Assembly (NCBI GenBank): GCA_016271365.2
Contig: CM057452.1
Span: 1,242,819,001-1,242,883,000 of the forward strand
Origin: Neoceratodus forsteri
Taxonomy: Eukaryota; Chordata; Ceratodontiformes; Ceratodontidae
DNA: 64,000 nucleotides
Reading direction: 5' to 3'
Positions 55,491-64,000 of this stretch are shown here, piece by piece (positions within the stretch are counted from its first letter, which is position 1; every line of letters starts with the position of its first letter). Made by a program: the position numbers and the translations under genes. The notes beneath the pieces are model-generated. The model did no database searches, was not told where the DNA came from, and saw nothing but the letters and a program-made list of their open reading frames with translations.

Positions 55491-56739
55491 CATAGGCATT
55501 TATTCTGTCAATGGCCTATCTATTCATATTCATCTGTACTGCACCCTTATGCCTATCCCATTGTTCCTCCACCCCACCATCTTGCCTGTTTGCTAGTGCT
55601 TTTCTGAGGCACTCTCCCATTTTGTCAAAAGAAGCCCTCCTAAAGTCAATACTCTCACCTTTGTGTGACTTGACTGTATGGCTGTGTTTATCATGAACCA
55701 TACTGTTTGGTGGTCGCTTGTTCTCAGATGGCTATCCACTTCTAAATCTGAGATCCTTTCTCCATCCCCATTTAAGAGTACCAGGTCTAAGATTGCTCCC
55801 TTGTGCGTGGGTTCCAACTCTTGCTGTCTGAGGCATGTATCCCCTGAAAGACATCAAGAATTACCCTGCTTTTGGATGTGGTTGCAGCAAAGGTGCTCCA
55901 ATTAACATCTGGCATATTCTTGTCCCCCATGAACAATATTGCCCCCTTTTCTGCCATTTCAAGGATGCCTTCTATCATTTCCTTGTTCATTTCCTGCCCC
56001 AGAGATGGGGGTCTGTATACTATCCTGGAAGGATTGTGGTGCCATTTTCTGTCTCCAGGATAGCTCACAGTGCCTTCTCTCCAATTCTCCCTGTTTACCC
56101 TTTAGTTCCATTGCTTTGATACCATCTCTTACATGGATAGCTACTCCTCCTCCTCTTCTTCCCTCCCTGTCCCTCCTGTAGATTGTGTACCCTGGAATGT
56201 TGACATCCCAGTCATGGTTCTCTCTGTTCCATGTTTTTGTGACTATCACAATATCCAGGTCTCCCTTTTCCATTAAGCCCATTAGTTCAGGGAGCTTGTT
56301 ACCCAGACTATGTGCATTGGTACTCATCACACTGCATTTTTTTGATAGCCTTACTCCTATTAGCCCTACCCCTGTCCTTACTGTTTTTGTCTTTTTCTCC
56401 ATTGACCCCTGTCCTGCTCCTTATCGACTTCTCTACCTTAGTGTTTACCTCACTAACTACCTTGTTTTGTGAGGGGGACTTGGATTTCCATGCTTCTTTT
56501 CAGTGCCTCCCCCCTTGGCTAGTTTAAATGCTTGCCAATGAAGCATTTAAACCTATCACCTAGGATCCTGGTTCCCCTCCCAGACAGATGCAGATAATCA
56601 TGCCAGTATAGACCTTCATCCCTTCAGGTGGACCCCCAGTCCCAAATGAAGCCAAAACACTCCACACCAATCTTTCAACCATTCATTGAATCCCATGGTG
56701 TGGAGTACCCTAGCCTCACCCATGCCATAGACAGGCAGC

Positions 56740-57421
56740 ACCTCTTAGAAGATCTCCATGCATGCTACTTGTCTAAGGCCCCTCCCCGATTTTACAAACT
56801 CCTCCTGCATTGCTCTGATCCCATTCCCAGCCAGGTCATTTGTCTCTAGGTGGACAGTGACAGCCAGCTCCCTCTCCCATGATGCTGCTCCCACGATCCT
56901 GAAGATTTGCATCCTGTTCCTCCCAGCCATGGCACTGGGCAGGCACCATACTTTCTTCTCCCCTTCCCCTAATTCTAGCTTGCTAATGACTGAGTGCTCC
57001 ACCTGGAAATGTTCCCTTCCCCTGTAGCATCTCGTGCCACCCTCCTCTGGGTCTCCTTTGTGTAGGCTCCCAGAATCCTGTGTGGTCTCCACTGTGGGTG
57101 CCTCCATAGAGGAACCACGGTCCACCACAATGATGTTTGAATTGTGTAGACTCTACACTGTAGAGGTACAACTGGAGGTATGCACCTCCGATCCACCACC
57201 CTCACTGTCCCTGAGCCCACTGTGGTCCAATCATGCCTCTTTCTTGGCAACCTCTGAGGCAGCAGCAGTGGCCCTGGTGGTTTCTGGGTGGGGGAAGAGG
57301 TTTCCTGAATCCTTGCCCAGCCAATCTGGAGATGATCAACCTCCTCCCTCAGACTAGAGAGGTGTCTGCAAACAGGGCAGCATTGTAGCCTCCAGAACAT
57401 CTCCCAAAAGACTGCCTCCAT
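56740..57421 (-). pseudogene. CR1 ORF1 of copy C
   Basis: The upstream finger half is degraded; CCPVCRHLSSLREEVDHL keeps the second C-x2-C and the coiled-coil start. The esterase part is in a second frame (57128-56745): KVWCLPSAMAGRNRMQIFRI, then VTVHLETNDLAGNGIRAMQE, where block III is ETND instead of GTND. Frameshifts separate the parts. Confidence 0.78.
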
Positions 57422-57889
57422 AGCCGGTGCATTGCACCACTCCCTACATGTCTCTCTCCCTTCCTCTTTAGTTTTTTTCTTTTTTGTTAGTGTGTGTGAG
57501 TGGGTGCGTGTGTCTACCCCTATGCAGTGTGATGGGCTGTTAAGGTTATGACAGTTGTATGTTCTTTGCCTTTTTGGGAAAGTGATGTCAGAACCTCTAG
57601 TATAAAGGAAATGATGCTTTTGAGGTGGGTGGGGTGAGGGGCAGGGTGGGCAGAACCAAGACAGTGCCCTCCAGAAACAATCAGCTATAGCTCTGACCTA
57701 CCGCACCAGTGAGTGTTTTACTTCCTTTCAACGAGACAACCTGCAAAACAATTTAAAAGAAAATATACCCTGCAAAAAAAGTTTTCAATCATAGAAAAAT
57801 AAAGCAGTAAACTGTATAACCTGTAAGCACAAATTAGTAATAAAACCCATAAGCACAAAACAATGTAGTTACACAACAGTAACTCTACT

Positions 57890-58092
57890 TAGCCAAAAGA
57901 AGCCTTAATGTTTCTACTTGCTCTGTTAATGCTAAACTGTTTGCTGTTAAACCAATGGCTTAATCTGGTTCAAGGTCAGTTGGCATTCATCTGTATCCCC
58001 TTCCCCTGGGTTGTGCCTGAAAATAGTCAGGATTTGTCTAGTGCACTTACCCGGTCAACAAAAACTGAATAAAATAAAATAATAAAATAATG
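57890..58092 (+). mobile_element. L2-type 3' tail fragment with (AAAAT)n
   Basis: CCCCTTCCCCTGGGTTGTGCC and TTACCCGGTCAACAAAAACTG then AAATAAAATAATAAAATAAT, the same layout as the L2 end at 52080-52155 (CCCCTCTCCCCCGGGTCGCA, CCCGGTTAGCAAATG). Confidence 0.6.
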
Positions 58093-58284
58093 TTGCTCCT
58101 TGCTCTGTCCTTTCAAGCAAACCCTGGAAGAAACGCGCTCAGGTGAAGCTAGGTGCTTTATGTCAGCAAACTTATTCTTCACCTGCCAGCAAACCAAGTC
58201 AACATTCTTTATCTGTTTCATAATTTAAATGAATTTTCTTAATATCATCTTAGTTCATGAATGTGCTAAGCTCTTCCTTAATTT

Positions 58285-59520
58285 TTTGTGTTTTCAGGAC
58301 ATGGAAGTTTTGGAAGCCATTTTGACAACTAAAAGCAATAAGACATTTAGCCCGAATAATATCCCTGCAGATTTCTGTAAGATTGACCCCAAGTGGTACA
58401 ACATGCTGTTTACTTTCTTTTTCAGTAAATGTATCCAACAAAATGTTATTCCACCTTCATGGAAAGGCAACTATATTGTCCTGATTCATAAAAAAGGTGA
58501 TACAAATAATCCTGCCATGTACCAGCTGATTAGCCTTTTAGATATCATGGTTAAATTATATTTATTTTAAAGTTTTACCAGGAAAAACATACTGAGCAGT
58601 GTTGCTCATTTCCAGATGCATCCTGAGGGATATGGGGTGTGGGCAGAGCAAGAATAACATGGTATAAATCAAGAATATACGTCAATCAACAGTATACATA
58701 TGCCATATGAGGGTCATGTTATACACTGAAAGGATTCCACTGCTTTTGGTTAATGTCTACTGTCATCCCAAAATCTCTAAACACTTTAATATGCTAGAGT
58801 TCTTCTCAATCATCTTCATAAATCTGTTGAAAGCAAGGCTTTATTGTCTGAGCTTCAAGGTGGATTTTGTGATGGCAGAAGCACTATAGGTGACTGTTTT
58901 ATTTTTTAATATCTCATGAAGACATATGTTAAAATAAGGAAATAGAAACTGTTTACCATTTTCTCTACATGGATATATTGGTTAAAATGAAATATAGGAG
59001 AAGCCATAATCTGACTGAAAAACAATTGCATCAGATGTTACCTCAGTGATAGGCATCAGCAGTTAAAAGTTGGTGGTCTAACTTCAACCTGTGTACCGAT
59101 CAATATAGGAGTGCCACAAGTATCTATTTTAGGGCCCCTGTTGTTCACAGTATATATCAATGACCTAGACCAGAACACCATCAATACTAACATTCATTTT
59201 TATGCAAATGACACAGTACTATATACCACAGACCCAGAATCAGCACTACGGTGCCTGCAGCAAGAGTTTAAACTGCTGCGGATTCATCTCTATGCATCTA
59301 AACTATTATTAAAAAGCTTCCAAAAACAAGTACAGTATATGGTCCTATCTCACAAAATCTATTTTATCCCCCTGCAAATGGCATCTCCACTTTTCCAACA
59401 AAATGCTTGAGCAGGTAAACTCATTTCAATACATTGGTTTGTGGATGGATAACAAGCTATCGTTCAATGTACACATAGAAACACTATGTAAGAAATTACA
59501 TCAAAAACTGGGTTTTTGAA
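58285..59520 (+). pseudogene. Old LINE reverse transcriptase, clade uncertain, SINE-split
   Basis: 58300-58565: TFSPNNIPADFCK, then VIPPSWKGNYIVLIHKKGDT and YQLISLLDIMVKLY. After a SINE piece: LYCLS...LQGGFCDGRSTIGDCFIF across a frameshift near 58830. 59105-59330: GVPQVSILGPLLFTVYINDL and IHFYANDTVLYTTDPESAL. The active site YADD is YAND here. The motif order is that of CR1/L2-group or related RTs, but the clade cannot be set. Heavily decayed. Confidence 0.7.
58566..58655 (-). mobile_element. SINE S1 3' part
   Basis: The complement gives ATCCCTCAGGATGCATCTGG, GCTCAGTATGTTTTTCCTGG and TAAAAC, the 3' end of the S1 family. It interrupts the LINE RT at 58565. Confidence 0.75.
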
Positions 59521-60459
59521 AGGACTCCCTAAAGAATAGCACCCGGATGACATCCCGGATTGATCTCGACAGGTAGGCTGGTCGGAGGGGTTGGGGGTGG
59601 GGCAGCGCATGAAGCTGGCATCGCGTCTCCCAGCCCTGTTAACAGCCTGGAGGAGTTCAAGTCCTTTTTCTCCTACTACCTAGTGAAGACTGTGGATTGA
59701 CTGGATCCTAGGAGAGGGGGCTATAATTTGTTTCAGATGTGGGCATATGGGGTTTGGGGAAGGGGTGTTTTTTTTTGAGAGGACTGCAGTCACTGCACAC
59801 ATGAATTAAGTCTGTTCGCTCACACAAGACTTGGGTGATTTTTTGCCAGTCCAGATACTAACTTACTGTGTAGAAATATTCATATGCTGTCTAAAAGCTG
59901 GGGGAGGGAGAGAGCATGTTCACTGTGTGGGAATATATGCTGACACTTTTGCAGGCAAGGCAGTTAGTGTTGTTCATTGTATATAGTTGTTGGGGACTAT
60001 GGGGAGGGAGAGGGTGGGGGTTGGGTCTAAAATGTTGCATGGAAGAGCTTACTGGCTGGAACAATGGAGGGAGGATGGGGGATTATATGGGGCTGGATGT
60101 TATGGTAATACTGCATTGATTGTAAGACTTTTGGCAGGGGATCTCAGAGAGTGGGCGGTTTGCTGGTGGGAGAGAGGGGACATTGAAGGGTAAGCTGATT
60201 AGCAGAGTTTATCTTTACCATTGTTGGTTTACATATTGTAGGGAAATAGGAAGTGGGAGGGTTTGGGTAGAGGGGACTTACTTGTATTTCTTATATTTAT
60301 ACATGTTTATAGAGTTCGTTCAAGAGTGGTGCTTAGTCTGTCTCACTAAACATAATACCATTTTACCCAGAGCTATCCATTGGGTGAGAGGGGTGCCTGG
60401 GTGGATAACAAAGGGCAGACACTGGATGTCTTCATAGGGAAAGAGGGATGGTCTGCTCC

Positions 60460-61210
60460 ATGGCTAAAACACAAGGCATTGTGATGGTCTCCTGGAATGT
60501 GAAAGGAATTTCTACCCCAGTGAAATGAGCTAGCCTCATGACAGCATTGTGGAGTCAGGGGCTCAAGTGATATTGCTCCAGGAGATGCACCTCATGGACC
60601 ATGAGCATGCCAAGTTGGTGCAGGGATGGGTTGGGGCATGCTACATGGGCTATTACTCTGCTCATAAGAGGGGTGTGGCAATTCCACTTCATAAAAATCT
60701 CCCCATGAAAGTAAATAAAGTTGTAGTGGACCCACAGGATGATATATATATTTTTATCTCTGGCGAGGTGTTTGGGAAGGCTGTCACCCGTTGGAGTGTG
60801 TATGCCCTGGCTATCCATGACCCGCAGTTCTATAGGAACCTACTTGATCTGTTGGTTTAGGAGCAATTCCCTGGTCTTATTATGAGGGGATCTTAACTGC
60901 ACCACGGACCCACTCCTAAATCACTCAGAGGGTCGGTGCAGAGCGAGGGGTGCCATTAGACAGTGACAGGTTGGTATGTGTGATTTGGATATGATTGATT
61001 GCTGGCACACTGCCAACCTGGAGGCAAAGGAATTCACTTTCTTTTCCAGCTCCCATGGTACCGGGTCATGTATAGATTATATTTATTGCCTCAGGGTCTG
61101 GTTTATGCATATGGAAAAGGTTAGGTATAGCCCAATACATGTCACAGATAATGCCATGGTAATACTGGAGATTTCAGCTGGTGAACCCCGGGACGGTCCT
61201 CCCCCGTGAA
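60460..61210 (+). pseudogene. L1 AP-endonuclease, interrupted
   Basis: SGAQVILLQEMHLMDHEHAK carries the metal-binding Glu (usual LQETH is LQEMH). RGVAIPLHKNLP follows, then a stop near 60860 and a further frame: LDMIDCWHTANLEAKEFTFF, SSSHGTGSCIDYIYC (the SxxSRIDY-type motif) and a final VTDNAMVILEI in place of SDHxx. Broken by stops. Confidence 0.82.
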
Positions 61211-61639
61211 AGCTCCCCAAATACTTGCTGAGCAATAAGGATTTCTGGGAACACTTGGAGGAACGATGGAAATCCTATATGCAGTTTAATGCCGACTCCC
61301 CCACATCCAAAGCTATGATCTGGGATACGGGAAAGGCTTATATGAGGGAGGTAATTATTAGGTTTGTAGCTCAGTATAAGAAAAAGAAACAAAAAATGAG
61401 AGTGAATCTAGAAACCCGGCTTAGGGACTTAGAATGGCAGGTGGCAGGTGGCAGGTGGTGAGTCCAGGGAGGCTAGGAAGCTACTGGACACCCCCAGGGC
61501 AGCCTTAAATTCTCACCTCAAGGGGGGAAGCATGAAAAACATGGCTGTTTTGTGAAAAACAGGTATACAAATGGGGAAAAATGACCAGCCCATTTCTGAC
61601 TCATTTAATGGTGGGGTGGAAACCTACTCTGATCACAAG

Positions 61640-63960
61640 GATTAGGGATAGTGCAGGGAGTCTCCTCCAGGACAGGCCCCCAATCTGGGATAGATTCAGA
61701 AGTTTTTACTAAGATCTTTCTAGAACTGAGTGCAGGGGAACTATTCACCTATCTCCAGGGCAGAGATATGTCGAGCCATTCAGGTGCTAAAGACAAAAAA
61801 AACAGTGGGCCTGATGGGTTCTCAATGGAATTTTATAAATACAAGGTGGAGCATGTAGCTAGTCTACTTTGCGAGATATATGAGCAGCCTGGGGTTGGAG
61901 GGCAGATCCCTGCCACCTGCTTTGATGCAGTTATGTATTTCGTTCCCAAGCCAGGTAACCACCCTGGAGGCTGTGCCTCTTTCTGACCAAATTCCCTATT
62001 GAACTGAGACCTTAAAATATTTGCAAAAATACTAGCTCTCAGGCTGGAACAGGTGCTCCTGGACCTTGTACACCCAGTCCGGACAGGGTTAATAAAAGTG
62101 CGCCTCTTTTACCACAGTATCCGTCAGTTATTAAACGTTGTGTGGTGAGCCTCTAGACACTGAGGGGAGACGTATGTAATTTCCATGGACGCTGTAAAGG
62201 CATTTGACCACCTGGAATGGGACTACTTCTTTGAGATGATGGCCCGGTATGGTCTGGGTGACAACTTTGTGGGGTTGGTCCAGGTGATGTACACATCCTC
62301 TAGGGCATGGGTCCTGGTTAATGGTATGCTTTTGGATAGTTTTGGCCTGGCTAGGGGTATGAGGCAGGGCTGTCTCCTCTCCCCCCATTTGCGCTTGCTC
62401 TGGAGCCATTTGCGATAGCCATTCAGCAAAATTGGCTGATTAAGCAGGTGAAGGATGGGTACGATCACATGCATAATGTTTCCCTTTATGCAGATGATAT
62501 GCTCCTCTTTGTGAGACAGCCAGAAACTTCCATGCCCCTTTGTTGAAGCTTATTGCCTCTTTTGCCCAGTTCTCGAGATATAAGCTCAGTTTGGGTAAGT
62601 CGGAACTACTCTGCTTTTCTGGTGGGGAGAGAAATTGGACAAGCATGTACTGTGGTTTAAAATTGGTGAATAAATGCTTTACTTATCTAGGAATCCAGGT
62701 GGGCAGAACCCTAAGTTCTCTGTATGATCTAAACTACGCACCTATGATTAAAGTAGCAGACGTTCATCACTGGGGGGCCTTACAATACTGTGTCTTGGTA
62801 GAATTAACCTTGTTTAAATGAACATTCCTCCCAGGCATCTGTATCCTATGCAAATGATACATGTTGTCCTTAGAAGAAAGGATATCAGGAGGGTGGAGGC
62901 AGCATTTTCCCACTTTATTTGGAATGGTAAGAGGCCCAGAGCCTGTTTACAGTGTTTGAAGGGGAGCATGGAGAAGGGGGTCTCATTATTCCTGACCTTC
63001 AAAATTACTTCTTGACAACCCAGTATAGATATGTACAGAACTGGGTGAACAAGCTGGAGGTCGCTAGCTGGGTGGCTCTTGAGCAAATGGGGCTTCTGGT
63101 AGGCTCTGTGTGTATTTCACCATGCAGGGGCATAGAGCGTACTAGGAACTAGCTGAGGCTAATCCTTTGGTGCTAGTGGTCTTTGAGAGCTGGGAGCAAT
63201 TCTTTTGGGTGAGAGGCATATTGTGGATGGAGACCCTTTTACTCCCAGTGGTGAGGAACCCTTTCTTCATTCAGGGTCTGGAGGACCTTGAGTTTAGGGA
63301 ATGGGAATTAAAGGGGATCTGCAGCATAAGGGATCTATACTCTGGTGGGGGGACATCTGTTCTACTGCAGACATACAACGGCACTTGGGCTTAGGAAAAT
63401 TCAATTTTTCCAGGCACTTACAAATGTGGGCTTTTGTTAGGGGCACAGGTAGGGGAAGAATGTCCACCTCCCCACTAGAACAGGTGGAGCAGATGATCTA
63501 TAGGTCCAGGGCAGAACCTAGGGGTCTTATTCGGAAGGCTGCATGACTGGGGAGGCAGTTCTTCCCAGATCTCACAAAAAAAGTCTAAGACTTTCTGGGA
63601 AAGGGACCTGGGGAGAAAACTGGAGAAAGATACCTAGAAGATGATGCTGACACAACATATGAGACTGTTAGCATGTAATAGATTCGAAGAATTCTGCTAC
63701 AAATTTGTGCATCACTTGTATTGCCAACACCAAATAATACACAAATTTCATCCGGCTGTCTCCCCCCTTTGTGGCTGATGTGGTCAGGAGATGGGAACCT
63801 ATTATCACTGCTTCTGGTCCTGTCCTGTGGATCAGGTCTTTTGGAAGTCTGCTCTGTCTGAGGTGGAGGGGATGATGGGGAAATAACTCCTAATGGACCC
63901 CATGGTTTGCCTGTTTGGGTTGGAGGATCTAGGAGATGAGGCATGGTCACCATTGGTTAG
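61640..63960 (+). pseudogene. L1 reverse transcriptase and C-terminal domain, interrupted
   Basis: SGPDGFSMEFYKYKVEHVAS, then KIFAKILALRLEQVLLDLV, MDAVKAFDHLEWDYFFEMM (catalytic Asp), GMRQGCLLSPH and VSLYADDMLLFVRQPE (YADD intact). Later: SLGKSELLCFSGGE, FTYLGIQVGRTLSSLYDLN and FSHFIWNGKRPRACLQ. Near the end, CGQEMGTYYHCFWSCPVDQ gives the C-x8-H-x4-C cluster common at the L1 ORF2 C terminus. Many stops and frameshifts, about one per 100-200 codons. Confidence 0.85.
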
Positions 63961-64000
63961 ATGGGGTTGAGTCTTGCTTGTCCTGGCCAGCCACTGTATA

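Larger units (their letters stand above)
53107..56402 (-). pseudogene. CR1 ORF2 of copy C, broken
   Basis: Endonuclease pieces: VMSTNAHSLGNKLPELMG, IVTKTWNRENHDWDVNIPGY (ITETW is VTKTW, so the metal-binding Glu is lost), RRGGGVAIHVRDG, IVYRPPSLGQ and LFMGDKNMPDVNW (GDFN is GDKN). Then LRTSDHQTVWFM (Asp-His kept). The RT includes DPRQHGFTVGRSCQMNLVDF, DLEFSKAFDTVPHKR and, further on, MERDLGLVISDELNLGKQ and [15 protein letters not shown]. Several frames; inactive. Confidence 0.88.
52750..57700 (-). mobile_element. CR1-clade LINE, copy C, near full length
   Basis: Read on the minus strand from the leader (57690-57440), ORF1 (57421-56745), ORF2 endonuclease (56402-55593), RT (55390-53107) and the 3' tail at 52820-52750 (GGCAGATAAGAACTGCTTGG). 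The leader matches that of copy A. Interrupted at 54055-54565 and 55405-55490. Confidence 0.9.
59560..64000 (+). mobile_element. L1-clade LINE, running to the window end
   Basis: Begins in an ORF1-like end (NSLEEFKSFFSYYLVKTVD, stop near 59700), then a long linker, an APE endonuclease (60480-61210), RT (61650-62820) and a C-terminal region with a Cys/His cluster (63760-63960). Layout and motifs are L1/Tx1-like rather than CR1. It is 5'-truncated near 59560, and the 3' end may lie just past the window. Confidence 0.85.

Overview
This window looks like repeat-rich, non-genic vertebrate DNA. I find no convincing host gene, tRNA, rRNA or CRISPR array. Almost everything I can identify is a transposable element: CR1-, L2- and L1-type LINEs, tRNA-derived SINEs, PIF/Harbinger and hAT DNA transposons, MITEs, foldback elements, minisatellites and one satellite array. 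Interrupted coding, CA/GT microsatellites and CR1 ends of the 'acatag...ggcagataag' type fit a large sarcopterygian or amphibian genome (lungfish, coelacanth, caecilian or salamander). I cannot name the species.

Layout. 1-3.9 kb is a CR1 LINE on the minus strand, cut by the window edge. 3.9-9.3 kb is mostly unassigned sequence with a CR1 tail and one MITE. 9.3-18.4 kb holds a 1.25-kb Harbinger MITE and a 7.3-kb Harbinger with two convergent gene relics: a DDE transposase and a Myb-like protein. 18.4-34.2 kb is bounded by hAT-like inverted ends. It holds a broken BED-finger hAT transposase split by a full CR1, plus a Harbinger MITE, a 280-bp foldback, a 2-kb inverted repeat, a SINE and two minisatellites. 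34.3-40.4 kb carries LINE tails, SINEs and foldbacks.

40.5-52.5 kb is a three-level nest. A CR1 is split by an L2-type LINE, which is itself split by a 7.6-kb element with an exact 8-bp target duplication. That 7.6-kb element carries its own foldbacks, SINEs and a 297-bp satellite. 52.75-57.7 kb is another CR1 on the minus strand. 58.2-59.5 kb is an old unplaced LINE, and 59.6-64 kb is an L1-clade LINE.

How the parts relate. The transposase genes are all broken by stops, frameshifts or lost catalytic residues, so no element here encodes a complete working machine. The main value is historical. Several insertions can be ordered from their target duplications, and three Harbinger-family insertions share one target type (ACC followed by W-R). 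Coordinates of element edges are from inspection by eye. Those with target duplications are good to a base or two; others may be off by tens of bases.
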